Positions 1 to 8,643 of a DNA stretch of 64,000 nucleotides are shown here, in pieces. Position 1 is the first letter of the stretch. Every line of letters starts with the position of its first letter. The DNA is from JAJNPS01 sp031378845 (GTDB lineage: Bacteria; Pseudomonadota; Alphaproteobacteria; Rhodobacterales; Rhodobacteraceae). The stretch is from contig JANNES010000001.1 of assembly GCA_031378845.1 (NCBI GenBank), positions 99,635 to 163,634 of the forward strand, given 5' to 3'. The translations under genes and the position numbers were made by a program. Below the pieces are notes generated by a model that was given only the letters and a program-made list of their open reading frames with translations, was not told the DNA's origin and made no database searches.

Positions 1-449
1 AAATCATTCAAGAAGTAACCGGGCATGTCGTCTGGGTTCAGGGGCTCCAGCGTCAAGCGCTGGTCAGGCGCTTGTGTCGCCGCCCACGTGATGTTTTCCA
101 AGAACACTTCTTCGGCCACGGGGCCACGTGCGACGCCCGACATCACATGGATGCGCGCGGCACCAAGGACCGATGCATAATCGACCGCGCGCAAAAATCC
201 TTCGCGAAAGCGGCGCACGTCGTCGGGGACCGCCGCATGGCCCCGCTCTCCCGAGGCCCAGTCGCCGGGGGGCGTGTTGATCATTGCCAGCGGCACATCA
301 CCCAGCGCGCGCTGCCAGTCGGCCACCGGATTGTCGTAAGGAAAAAGCACCTCGACGCCGTCAAAGCCGCAACGCTGCGCCCAGCCGGGACGATCAAGCA
401 TCGGCACTTCGTTGAAAAGCAGGGTCAGATTGGCGGCAAAGCGGGGCAT
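1..449 (-). CDS. hyi: Hydroxypyruvate isomerase, 3' part cut off by the window edge
   Basis: TIM-barrel sugar-phosphate isomerase/epimerase family protein, most like hydroxypyruvate isomerase, which interconverts hydroxypyruvate and tartronate semialdehyde in glyoxylate metabolism. The reading frame runs off position 1, so only about 149 N-terminal codons are visible (usual length about 250-260). The start MPRFAANLTLLFNE, then GFDGVEVLFPYD and a later LTLEPLNP segment, are typical of Hyi. The ATG at 449-447 directly abuts the TGA of the upstream DUF1285 gene, so the two are probably translated from one message. A glyoxylate-pathway role agrees with the glycolate oxidase genes 8 kb away, but the two loci are not one operon. 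Confidence 0.85.
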   Translation of the reverse strand, partial: MPRFAANLTLLFNEVPMLDRPGWAQRCGFDGVEVLFPYDNPVADWQRALGDVPLAMINTPPGDWASGERGHAAVPDDVRRFREGFLRAVDYASVLGAARIHVMSGVARGPVAEEVFLENITWAATQAPDQRLTLEPLNPDDMPGYFLND

Positions 450-1049
450 TCAGGGCAATTCTTTGGTCGGGATCATAGGAAAGAAGCGGCCAGATGACCG
501 AACGCCGAACCAGTCGGTGCCGTCAAGGGTCTGCATCGTTCCAAGGTCTACCAGACGATAGAAACTTTTGCGGTCGATGCGCGCCTCGAGCCCGGGGCGG
601 ATCATGACATAAGGCGCAGGCTCATCTGACCCTGCGGCATGGGTTACCCGCAAAGGATGGTCAACGTCGCAAACGGCGTCATCGTCGGTTCTGGTGTGAA
701 ATGTGATGATTTGATCCAGCCCGGGTGCCGCGACCGTAAAATCCACCGCGAAAAGTGGCGCATCTTCAACCGTGATGCCGACCTTTTCGACCGGCGTGAC
801 CAGAAAATAGCGCCCGTCTTCGAATTTCAGGATGGACGAAAACAGTCGCACCAGCGGCGCGCGACCTATGGGCGTGCCCAGATAGAACCAGGTGCCGTCG
901 CGTGCAATGCGGATATCGAGGTCACCGCAATAGGGCGGGTTCCATAGATGCACGGGTGGCGGGCCCTTTTTCGCGACCGCCTGCACCATTGCCGCCAGCC
1001 CATCCACGGATGGCTTCACGATCATTTGTGCATCAGTGCTTTTTGTCAT
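450..1049 (-). CDS. DUF1285 domain-containing protein
   Basis: A 199-residue soluble protein of the DUF1285 family, whose biochemical function is unknown. The recognisable core runs from PPVHLWNPPYCGDLDIRI through FYLGTPIGRAPLVRLFSSIL to the C-terminal SFYRLVDLGT. No signal peptide or membrane segment is present. It is the first gene of a minus-strand pair with hyi, whose start abuts this stop. Its start faces that of the MoxR operon across about 60 bp, so the two probably share a divergent promoter region. Length is normal for the family. Confidence 0.85.
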   Translation of the reverse strand: MTKSTDAQMIVKPSVDGLAAMVQAVAKKGPPPVHLWNPPYCGDLDIRIARDGTWFYLGTPIGRAPLVRLFSSILKFEDGRYFLVTPVEKVGITVEDAPLFAVDFTVAAPGLDQIITFHTRTDDDAVCDVDHPLRVTHAAGSDEPAPYVMIRPGLEARIDRKSFYRLVDLGTMQTLDGTDWFGVRSSGRFFPMIPTKELP

Positions 1050-1109
1050 TTGTGCCCGGCGGATTAGTTCGGTCTAATAGGATCATATACACTGTCGGAG
1101 AGCGTTGTC

Positions 1110-2114
1110 ATGACCGAAGCATCCCCCCTCGTCGCCGAGATAGAAGCCTTGGGCGAAAAACTCGGGGCTGCGAGGGCCTCGATCCACCGCCGTTTTATCG
1201 GTCAGGAAAAAGTGGTGGATACCGTTCTTGCCGCCATGCTTTGTGGCGGACACGCGCTGCTGGTAGGTTTGCCGGGCCTTGGCAAGACACGGCTGGTGGA
1301 TACGCTGTCGACCGTGATGGGGCTCAAGGCCAACCGCATCCAGTTTACGCCTGACCTGATGCCCGCCGACATTCTGGGCTCTGAGGTGCTCGACCAGACG
1401 ACGGACGGCAGGCGCCATTTCCGCTTTGTCGAAGGGCCGGTGTTTTGCCAGCTCCTGATGGCCGACGAGATCAACCGGGCCAGCCCGCGCACGCAATCGG
1501 CGCTCTTGCAGGCGATGCAGGAGCGCGAGGTGACCGTGGCTGGTGTCCACCGTCCGCTCGGTCGCCCCTTTCACGTGCTGGCGACGCAAAACCCCATTGA
1601 GCAAGAGGGGACCTATCCCTTGCCCGAGGCGCAGCTTGACCGGTTCTTGGTACAGGTTGATGTGCCCTATCCCGACCGCGGAACCGAGCGTGACATCCTG
1701 ATCGCAACCACGGGCGCCTCGGAAGATCAGGCGACGGCGGTCTTTACCGCCGAGAGCCTGATGGCCGCGCAATCGGTCATCCGCCGCATGCCGGTTGGCG
1801 ACAAGGTGGTCGAGGCGATCCTTGACCTTGTGCGCGCCTGCCGCCCCGGTGAGGTCGAGGGTCGCGATCTGACCGATCTGCTCAGCTGGGGCCCCGGCCC
1901 GCGTGCAGCCCAGGCGCTGATGCTGACGGTGCGCGCTCAGGCGCTGCTGGATGGCCGTCTTGCCCCAGGGGTTGCCGATGTGGCCCATCTGGCGCGATCG
2001 GTTCTGATCCACCGCATGTCGCTGTCGTTTGCCGCACGGGCGCGAGGCGATGATCTGGGCAGCATCATCGACCGGGTTGCCGGGCGCACTTTGGGCCTTG
2101 AGGCCGCCGCGTGA
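1110..2114 (+). CDS. MoxR family AAA+ ATPase
   Basis: A 334-residue MoxR-type AAA+ ATPase, a group thought to act as chaperones for VWA-domain proteins. Walker A GLPGLGKT lies at about residues 53-60 and Walker B LLMADE at about 115-120, followed by the family motif INRASPRTQSALLQAMQE. ATQNPIEQEGTYPLPEAQLDRF carries the sensor region. A GGAGAG Shine-Dalgarno sequence precedes the ATG by 7 nt. The stop overlaps the GTG start of the DUF58 gene (GTGA), so translation is coupled. It heads a four-gene operon (MoxR, DUF58, DUF4159, VWA/amidotransferase-like). The biochemical role of this subfamily is not established; an envelope-assembly or maturation job is inference. Confidence 0.93.
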   Translation: MTEASPLVAEIEALGEKLGAARASIHRRFIGQEKVVDTVLAAMLCGGHALLVGLPGLGKTRLVDTLSTVMGLKANRIQFTPDLMPADILGSEVLDQTTDGRRHFRFVEGPVFCQLLMADEINRASPRTQSALLQAMQEREVTVAGVHRPLGRPFHVLATQNPIEQEGTYPLPEAQLDRFLVQVDVPYPDRGTERDILIATTGASEDQATAVFTAESLMAAQSVIRRMPVGDKVVEAILDLVRACRPGEVEGRDLTDLLSWGPGPRAAQALMLTVRAQALLDGRLAPGVADVAHLARSVLIHRMSLSFAARARGDDLGSIIDRVAGRTLGLEAAA

Positions 2115-2983
2115 CATCAGCTGGCGACCTGAAAGAACGCGCTGAAACGCTAGGCCATGCGCTGCCGCCCTTGCTGGCCGAGGCGGAGCGTCTTGCCTCT
2201 GCCGTCATGCTGGGCGAACACGGGCGCCGCCGGGCGGGCATGGGGGACGAGTTCTGGCAATACCGCCCCGCACATCAGGGCGATCCTGTCCGGTTGATCG
2301 ACTGGCGGCGTTCGGCGCGGTCGGATGCGCAGTTCGTGCGGGAGCGCGAATGGCAGGCGGCGCAATCGGTAACCCTATGGGTAGACCCGGCGCGGTCCAT
2401 GACATTCAGCGGCGACAAGACCCGCGCGCCAAAGGCGGACCGTGCACAGGTGCTGGCGCTGGCGCTGGCGGTCTTGCTGCTGCGCGCAGGTGAGCGGGTC
2501 GGTCTTGCGGGAGGCGGGTTGCCCCGGTCCGGTCGTGCCCATCTTTGGACCATGGCGACGGTCTTGGCCGGTGCGGGGCACGAGGGCGATTACGGCGTCC
2601 CCGATGCAAATGATGTGGCATCACACGGGCGCGTGGTTTTTCTGTCGGACTTTCTGGGGGACCTCGCTCCGGTCGAGGCGGCTCTGGCCAGCACCTCGGC
2701 CAAGGGTGCACGGGCGGTCCTGATCCAGTGTCTCGACCCTGCCGAAGAAGAGTTCCCGTTTGACGGGCGCACGATCTTTGAATCGATGGGCGGCACTTTG
2801 CGGCATGAGACCTTGCGCGCAGGCGACCTGCGGGGCCGATATCTGGAGCGGCTGGCCGCCCGCAAGGCGCGCTTGCAAGTGCTGGCTGGCGCCGTGGGCG
2901 GGCATTTTCATACCCATCACACGGGCGGCTCGGCGTTGCCTGCGCTGCTATGGGCTTACCGCGCGCTGGAAGGGGGCCGCTGA
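2111..2983 (+). CDS. DUF58 domain-containing protein
   Basis: A 290-residue DUF58 protein, the regular partner of MoxR ATPases. The hallmark stretch with EFWQYRPAHQGDPVRLIDWR sits near residues 45-65, followed by a VWA-like beta strand (VTLWVDPARSM). No obvious N-terminal membrane segment is seen, unlike longer DUF58 proteins. The GTG start overlaps the MoxR stop by 4 nt, and the TGA overlaps the next ATG by one base (TGATG at 2981-2985), so the gene is embedded in a coupled operon. Function is inferred from context only: probable client or cofactor of the MoxR ATPase. Confidence 0.92.
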   Translation: MTSAGDLKERAETLGHALPPLLAEAERLASAVMLGEHGRRRAGMGDEFWQYRPAHQGDPVRLIDWRRSARSDAQFVREREWQAAQSVTLWVDPARSMTFSGDKTRAPKADRAQVLALALAVLLLRAGERVGLAGGGLPRSGRAHLWTMATVLAGAGHEGDYGVPDANDVASHGRVVFLSDFLGDLAPVEAALASTSAKGARAVLIQCLDPAEEEFPFDGRTIFESMGGTLRHETLRAGDLRGRYLERLAARKARLQVLAGAVGGHFHTHHTGGSALPALLWAYRALEGGR

Positions 2984-5763
2984 TGTTCATGGTCGGCCCG
3001 ATCGGATTTGCGACACCCTGGCTTTTGGCGGCGATGGTCGCCTTGCCGATCCTGTGGCTGCTGCTGCGGGCCGTCCCGCCCGCCCCGATCCGGCGCCGGT
3101 TTCCCGGTGTGGCGCTTCTTCTGGGGCTCAAGGACGACGAGAACGAGACCGACAAGACGCCGTGGTGGCTGCTTTTGTTGCGGATGGCGGCGATTGGCGC
3201 AGCCATCGCGGCCTTTGCGGGACCTGTGCTGAACCCCATACAGCGCGCGGTGGGTAACGATCAGCTGCTTGTGGTGATCGACGGCACTTGGGCCGATGCG
3301 CCTGACTGGTCGCGACGGATAGAGAAAGCCAGCGCTCTGGTCGAACAAGCCAAGCGTGAGGGCCGTCTGGTCGCGGTCCTGCGGCTGACCGATACGCCTC
3401 GGGCTGTGGACTTTGAGACCGCCGAGACAGCGGCTGGCAGGATCGCGGCGATGCAACCCGCACCATGGGCGCCGGACGATCTCGGGGCCTGGGTCGGCAT
3501 CTTGCCGGCGGGCGCGTACGATACCTATTGGATCTCGGACGGACTGGACCATCCCGGTCGGACACGTTTGGCCGAAGCTCTGGACGTCGGTGGCCAAGTC
3601 ACGGTCTTTCAGACCGCGCGCCCGGTTTTTGCGCTGCATCCCGCGACCTTTGTCGATGGCGTGGTCGCCGTGCGTGTCAGCCGTCAGCCCACCGGCGCTC
3701 CGGTACAGATCGAGGTAGCGGCGCGTGGTCCCGATCCTGCGGGCATTGACCGCGAGCTGGCGCGCGCAACGCTGGACTTTGCGGGCGGCGCAACCGAGGC
3801 CACTGCTGATCTGGAGCTGCCGCCGGAACTGCGCAACCGCATTACGCGGTTCGAGATCACGGGCCAGCGCTCGGCAGGTGCTGTCAGTCTGACAGATGAC
3901 GGCTTGAAACGCCGCAAGATCGCCATCGTCGCCACGCGGGATGACCGCGAGGGCCTGCGCCTGTTGTCGCCAACACATTATCTGCGCGAGGCGTTGCAGC
4001 CTGTGGCCGAGCTGATCGAAGGCGGTCTTGCCGACCAGCTTTTGGCCAATCCCGATGTGGTCATCCTCGCAGATGTCGCGCGCCTGACGCAAAATGAGAC
4101 AGATGCGATGCTCGACTGGCTTGATAAGGGCGGGCTTTTGCTGCGATTTGCCGGTCCGCAACTGGCTGCAAGCGATGTCGCCCGCGGCACCGAGGACCCG
4201 CTGATCCCGGTGCGGCTGCGCGAAGGGGGCCGTTCCGTGGGCGGCGCCATGAGCTGGGGAGAGCCGAAGACCTTGGCGCCTTTTCCGGAAAACTCTCCCT
4301 TTTTCGGGCTTGTGGTCCCTGCTGAGGTCAACGTGACCGAGCAGGTGCTGGCGCAGCCCGACCCTGATCTTGCGGGGCGCACGATCGCGGCTCTGACAGA
4401 TGGCACGCCGCTGGTAACCCGCAAGGGCGTCGGCGACGGCCAAGTGGTCTTGTTCCATGTGACAGCCAATGCGCAGTGGTCAAACCTGCCGCTGTCGGGC
4501 CTGTTCGTGCAGATGCTGGAACGTCTGGCAGTGTCGACGCGGTCAGGTCCTCCCCAAGGACAGGATCTCGCAGGCCAGATCTGGGTGCCTGAGCAGTTGC
4601 TGGACGGATTTGGCCAGACGATGGATGCTGGCGCGCTCGGTGGTGTTGAGGGGACGGTTCTCGCCGGGGCCATTGCAACAGGACCCGGACCAGACCTGCC
4701 CCCTGGCCTTTATGCTGGCACGGATCGGCGTGTGGCGCTGAATGCCGTAGGGGCTGAGACGGTCCTGGCGTCCGCCGAATGGCCCGCCGGGACGATGATC
4801 GAAGGGCTCGAAGCGCCGCCGGAACGCAGCCTCAAGGGGCTTATCCTGTCGGCGAGTCTTGGGCTTTTGCTGCTGGACGTGATCGCGGCCTTGCTGGTGT
4901 CGGGCCGGTTGCGCGCGGCAGGACGCGCTGTGGCCGGGGTTGTTCTGCTGGGGCTGCTTGCGGTCCAGCCGCATCCTGCCATGGCGCAGACCGAAGCAGG
5001 CCCGGAGGATCCATTTGCGCTTGAGGCGACCACCGCCGTCGTACTGGCCCACGTTGTCACCGGTGACGCACGTGTCGACGAGATTGCCAAGGCCGGCCTG
5101 CGCGGTTTGGGCGACAGCCTTTGGGATCGCACGTCGGTCGAACCTGCTGAGCCGATGTCGGTCAACATCGAGACCGATGAGCTTGCGTTCTTTCCGTTTC
5201 TCTATTGGCCGGTCACCGATTCCCAGCCCGTCCCCTCGGATGCGGCCTATGCCAAGCTGAACACCTATCTTCGCACCGGTGGCATGATCTTGTTTGACAC
5301 GCGCGATGGCGATGTCGCGGGCATGGGAGGATCAACACCCGAGGCCCGCGCGCTGCAGCGCCTTGCGTCGGGGCTGGACGTGCCACCACTTGAGCTCATT
5401 CCCAACGACCATGTGTTGACGAGATCCTTTTACCTCTTGCAGGATTTTCCGGGGCGCTATCAGCAGTCCACGCTTTGGGTTGAGGCCGCTCCGCCCGACG
5501 CCGAGCAAGCCGAAGGGATGCCCTTTCGCAACCTGAATGACGGTGTGACCCCGATTGTGATCGGCGGAAATGATTGGGGTGCCGCATGGGCGGTTGATTC
5601 CAACGGCATCGCCATGCTGCCCGTCGGGCGCGGCTTTGCGGGCGAACGCCAGCGCGAGATCGCCTACCGTTTCGGGATCAATCTGATCATGTATGTGCTG
5701 ACGGGCAACTACAAATCCGATCAGGTTCATGTCCCGGCGTTGCTGGAAAGGCTGGGCCAGTGA
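2983..5763 (+). CDS. DUF4159 domain-containing membrane protein with BatA-like N-terminus
   Basis: A 926-residue protein. The N-terminus (FATPWLLAAMVALPILWLLL, residues about 7-30) and the second helix near 60-80 match the aerotolerance-regulator (BatA) N-terminal domain. A long extracytoplasmic stretch follows, with further helices around residues 615-660. The last 230 or so residues form a DUF4159 domain, with TDELAFFPFLYWPVTD and MILFDTRDGD. The ATG at 2983 is chosen because it overlaps the previous stop by one base; an upstream in-frame ATG at 2950 lies inside the DUF58 gene. The stop overlaps the next start (GTGA). It is probably the large envelope component of the MoxR system. Confidence 0.9.
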   Translation: MFMVGPIGFATPWLLAAMVALPILWLLLRAVPPAPIRRRFPGVALLLGLKDDENETDKTPWWLLLLRMAAIGAAIAAFAGPVLNPIQRAVGNDQLLVVIDGTWADAPDWSRRIEKASALVEQAKREGRLVAVLRLTDTPRAVDFETAETAAGRIAAMQPAPWAPDDLGAWVGILPAGAYDTYWISDGLDHPGRTRLAEALDVGGQVTVFQTARPVFALHPATFVDGVVAVRVSRQPTGAPVQIEVAARGPDPAGIDRELARATLDFAGGATEATADLELPPELRNRITRFEITGQRSAGAVSLTDDGLKRRKIAIVATRDDREGLRLLSPTHYLREALQPVAELIEGGLADQLLANPDVVILADVARLTQNETDAMLDWLDKGGLLLRFAGPQLAASDVARGTEDPLIPVRLREGGRSVGGAMSWGEPKTLAPFPENSPFFGLVVPAEVNVTEQVLAQPDPDLAGRTIAALTDGTPLVTRKGVGDGQVVLFHVTANAQWSNLPLSGLFVQMLERLAVSTRSGPPQGQDLAGQIWVPEQLLDGFGQTMDAGALGGVEGTVLAGAIATGPGPDLPPGLYAGTDRRVALNAVGAETVLASAEWPAGTMIEGLEAPPERSLKGLILSASLGLLLLDVIAALLVSGRLRAAGRAVAGVVLLGLLAVQPHPAMAQTEAGPEDPFALEATTAVVLAHVVTGDARVDEIAKAGLRGLGDSLWDRTSVEPAEPMSVNIETDELAFFPFLYWPVTDSQPVPSDAAYAKLNTYLRTGGMILFDTRDGDVAGMGGSTPEARALQRLASGLDVPPLELIPNDHVLTRSFYLLQDFPGRYQQSTLWVEAAPPDAEQAEGMPFRNLNDGVTPIVIGGNDWGAAWAVDSNGIAMLPVGRGFAGERQREIAYRFGINLIMYVLTGNYKSDQVHVPALLERLGQ

Positions 5764-7838
5764 CACAAAGCCTGATCTTTGATCCCTTGGTGCCGTGGCC
5801 GGTTTTGTCGGCCCTTGTGGGCGCGGCCCTGCTTTTTGTGGCGCTCGCCGTGTTCCGGGGCCTTGCGGGCTGGTGGCTGCGGGCCCTGACCGCGGCTGTC
5901 ATGTTGGCGGCCTTGAGCAACCCGTCCTTGCAGACCGAGGACCGCGCGCCCTTGGGCGATATCGTCATCGTCGTGGTCGATGACAGCGCGAGCCAGACCT
6001 TGGGAACAAGGGCCGACCAGACCGCGCGCGCGCTTGCCTCGGTAGAGCGTGAGGTGGCCTCGCTGCCCAATACCGAATTGCGCATCCATCGTCTGGCGGA
6101 TGGGCCCGACAACACAGGCACGCTGGCGATGACCGCCCTTGCCGAAGCGATCGCCGAAGAACCCCGCGCCCGCATCGCAGGTGCCATCGTGATCTCGGAC
6201 GGACGGGTGCATGACCTTGGCCTTGCCCCGGCCTTGCCCGCGCCCCTGCATCTGTTGCTGACCGGCGAAAAAGCGGACTGGGACCGCAAGCTGGTGGTCA
6301 AGAACGCCCCCGCATTTGCGATCCTCGGCGAAGAATTCATGCTGACGCTGAAAATCGAGGACGACGGGGCAACGCCCGCAGCCGCCGATGTCGAAGCCGA
6401 TCTGACGATTACCGTCGACAGCGACCCGCCGCAAACCTACCGCGTGCCCGTCGGCTCCGATCTGGAACTCCCGGTGACATTGCCCCATGGCGGCATGAAT
6501 GTGCTGCAGTTCAGCGTGGCCCCGGCGGATGGAGAGCTGACCGACCGCAACAACACCGCCGTGGTGCAGATCAACGGCGTGCGTGACCGGCTGCGGGTCT
6601 TGCTGGTGTCTGGTGAGCCGCATGCGGGTGAACGTGTCTGGCGCAATCTGCTGAAGTCCGATGCGTCGGTCGATCTGGTCCATTTCACCATCCTGCGCCC
6701 CCCGGAAAAGCAAGATGGCATCCCGGTGGACGAGTTGAGCCTGATCGCCTTTCCGACGCGGGAACTGTTCATCGAAAAGATTGACGAGTTCGACCTGATC
6801 ATCTTTGACCGCTATCGGATGCGGGGCATCCTGCCGATGTCGTATATCGACAATGTGGTCAGCTATGTGCGTCAGGGCGGCACCGTTCTGGTCGCCGCAG
6901 GCCCGGAGTTTGGTGCGGTAGACAGCCTCTATCGCTCTCCTCTGGCAGATATCTTGCCGGTGGAGCCGACAGCGCAGGTGATCGAACAGGGCTTCCGTCC
7001 GAAACTGACAGAGCTTGGCAAGCGCCATCCCGTGACCGAGGGTCTGGAGGCGCTCGCACCCAAGGGCGGCTGGGGCCGCTGGTTCCGTCTGGTCGAGGTC
7101 ATCCCGAAAGACGGCGCTCAGGTGGTCATGTCGGGCCCCGATGATCGGCCGCTTTTGGTGCTTGACCGTGTGGACGAGGGTCGCGTTGCGGTGCTTGCCT
7201 CGGACCATGCCTGGCTTTGGGGTCGGGGCTACGAGGGTGGTGGGCCGCAGCTGGAGATGCTGCGCCGACTTGCGCACTGGATGCTGAAACAGCCCGAACT
7301 GGAAGAAGAAGCCCTGACCGCAACCGTTGCGGGCGAGGCTGTCACGATCACCCGCCGCACCGTGGCCGAGACACCGCCGGGGCCAGTGACCATCACCGGC
7401 CCGGACGGGGTGACGGCGACGGTCCCACTGACCGAAGCCGGTCCCGGCAAGTTCGAGACCCTCTGGCAAGCGCCCGGCTTGGGTCTCTACAGACTGGAGC
7501 AAGACGACCTTGACCGCGTCATCGCCGTAGGTCCTGCCAGTCCCAAAGAGTTCGAGGCGACGATTGCAAGCGATGTGGACCTTGCGCCGATGGTCACCGC
7601 CAGCCGGGGCGGCGTCGTGCGCATCGAAGACGGTCTTCCCGATATCCGCACGGTGCGCGAGGGCAGGCCCGCTGCCGGGCGTGGCTGGATCGGCATCGAG
7701 CCACGCGGCGCTTATGTCACGCAAGATATCGACATCGCACCGTTGGTACCGGCGTGGCTGGCACTGCTGCTGGCGGCAGCTTTGGCCATCGGGGCATGGC
7801 TTTACGAGGGTCGGCGAGGCCGGGCCGTGGCCAGCTGA
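5760..7838 (+). CDS. VWA/glutamine-amidotransferase-like membrane protein
   Basis: A 692-residue membrane protein closing the MoxR-DUF58-DUF4159 operon. A helix near the N-terminus (about residues 11-30) and another close to the C-terminus (VPAWLALLLAAALAIGAWL) flank a large domain presumably outside the cytoplasm. IVIVVVDDSASQ near residue 65 resembles the first strand and metal-site start of a VWA fold. The segment with YVRQGGTVLVAAGPEFG around residue 370 resembles class I amidotransferase-like domains seen in such operons; I see no clear catalytic triad. The GTG start overlaps the DUF4159 stop. The gene ends 7 bp before the convergent DUF599 gene with no obvious terminator hairpin. Confidence 0.85.
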   Translation: MTQSLIFDPLVPWPVLSALVGAALLFVALAVFRGLAGWWLRALTAAVMLAALSNPSLQTEDRAPLGDIVIVVVDDSASQTLGTRADQTARALASVEREVASLPNTELRIHRLADGPDNTGTLAMTALAEAIAEEPRARIAGAIVISDGRVHDLGLAPALPAPLHLLLTGEKADWDRKLVVKNAPAFAILGEEFMLTLKIEDDGATPAAADVEADLTITVDSDPPQTYRVPVGSDLELPVTLPHGGMNVLQFSVAPADGELTDRNNTAVVQINGVRDRLRVLLVSGEPHAGERVWRNLLKSDASVDLVHFTILRPPEKQDGIPVDELSLIAFPTRELFIEKIDEFDLIIFDRYRMRGILPMSYIDNVVSYVRQGGTVLVAAGPEFGAVDSLYRSPLADILPVEPTAQVIEQGFRPKLTELGKRHPVTEGLEALAPKGGWGRWFRLVEVIPKDGAQVVMSGPDDRPLLVLDRVDEGRVAVLASDHAWLWGRGYEGGGPQLEMLRRLAHWMLKQPELEEEALTATVAGEAVTITRRTVAETPPGPVTITGPDGVTATVPLTEAGPGKFETLWQAPGLGLYRLEQDDLDRVIAVGPASPKEFEATIASDVDLAPMVTASRGGVVRIEDGLPDIRTVREGRPAAGRGWIGIEPRGAYVTQDIDIAPLVPAWLALLLAAALAIGAWLYEGRRGRAVAS

Positions 7839-7845
7839 TCGTTGC

Positions 7846-8556
7846 TCAGGGCAGGTCGCGCCGCAGCATCACTGCACGCGAATGCGAGGCAAACTCGCGC
7901 CGCATCAGAACCGTCCCTGCAAGCAATGTGGCCGCGATCAACACATACGCGCCCAAAAGCCATGCCAGGGCGGCAAGCGAGAAATCAATCGAGCGCAAGC
8001 CCCGGTTAAAGCTTTTTGCAGCCGTGATGTTGACCTCGGCGGCCTGCGCGGCGCGGTGCAGAGCCAGGGGATCATCCGGGTCATTCGGGACCGCCGCCAT
8101 GATGATCGAACAATACCCAAAGAGGCGGTTCGACCAGATGAATTTCAGCAAGGCATTGGCCAGGAACAGCAAGACAAGCAACACGCGCAGCTGAATCTCG
8201 CCCGCCTCGGCCTCAAGCGACAGCCTTTGAGCCAGTCCCGTCAGCGTGCCCGCATTGCCGATCAGCGCCAAACCACCCCCGATCGCGATCAGACAGGCCG
8301 AAGCGAAAAAGGCAGTTCCCTGACGCAGGCTTTCGATCACGGTGGCGTCAAAGATCCGGGGCTCGCGCGTGACGAACTGGACCATCCAGTCACGGCGGTA
8401 CTGCTGCATCAGGATCGTCACCGAGAGGCGGCGGGCAGGCGGATGCTCGATGATCCAGCCGATCCCCGCCCAGACCACCAGCATGAACGCCACTGCAACG
8501 CCGTCCGTCGCGGAAAACGGTCCCATGGCGCGCATCTGGTCCATAAAGCTTTGCAT
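7846..8556 (-). CDS. DUF599 domain-containing membrane protein
   Basis: A 236-residue integral membrane protein of the DUF599 family, function unknown. Several hydrophobic helices are visible: AVAFMLVVWAGIGWII near residues 20-35, ACLIAIGGGLALIG near 85-100, a pair around 125-155, and LAALAWLLGAYVLIAATLLAG near 195-215. The FNRGLRSIDFSLAALAW segment before the last helix is typical. No strong Shine-Dalgarno sequence marks the ATG at 8556; ATGs at 8544 or 8526 are also possible. It is transcribed away from glcD and convergently with the MoxR operon, and appears to be a single-gene unit. Confidence 0.88.
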   Translation of the reverse strand: MQSFMDQMRAMGPFSATDGVAVAFMLVVWAGIGWIIEHPPARRLSVTILMQQYRRDWMVQFVTREPRIFDATVIESLRQGTAFFASACLIAIGGGLALIGNAGTLTGLAQRLSLEAEAGEIQLRVLLVLLFLANALLKFIWSNRLFGYCSIIMAAVPNDPDDPLALHRAAQAAEVNITAAKSFNRGLRSIDFSLAALAWLLGAYVLIAATLLAGTVLMRREFASHSRAVMLRRDLP

Positions 8557-8601
8557 TGCGGCAGCTTATGCCGGGGCGTTAGGGCTTGCCAGTGGGATAA
8601 A

Positions 8602-8622
8602 TTGGTAATATTCTTTTACCAA
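8602..8622. promoter_or_regulatory. Perfect inverted repeat upstream of glcD (candidate operator)
   Basis: The arms TTGGTAA (8602-8608) and TTACCAA (8616-8622) are exact reverse complements separated by 7 nt, in the 87-bp divergent gap between the DUF599 gene and glcD. The TTGGT...ACCAA half-sites resemble those of FadR-type GntR regulators, which control glc and lld genes in other bacteria, but the spacing here is wider than the usual 3 nt or so. The site ends 21 nt before the TTG start of glcD. That a glycolate-responsive regulator binds here is inference. Confidence 0.5.
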
Positions 8623-8643
8623 ACGACAGGAAGGATCCTTGCC

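Noticed and set aside
5727..7724. Long minus-strand open frame opposite the last MoxR-operon gene
   Set aside because: Low-complexity His/Arg/Gln-rich product without start signal; the plus-strand gene is coupled to its neighbour and has clear helices.
7564..8643. N-terminal extension of glcD reaching back over the DUF599 gene
   Set aside because: The extension is antisense to DUF599 and lacks homology; a good Shine-Dalgarno sequence exists at 8628-8635.
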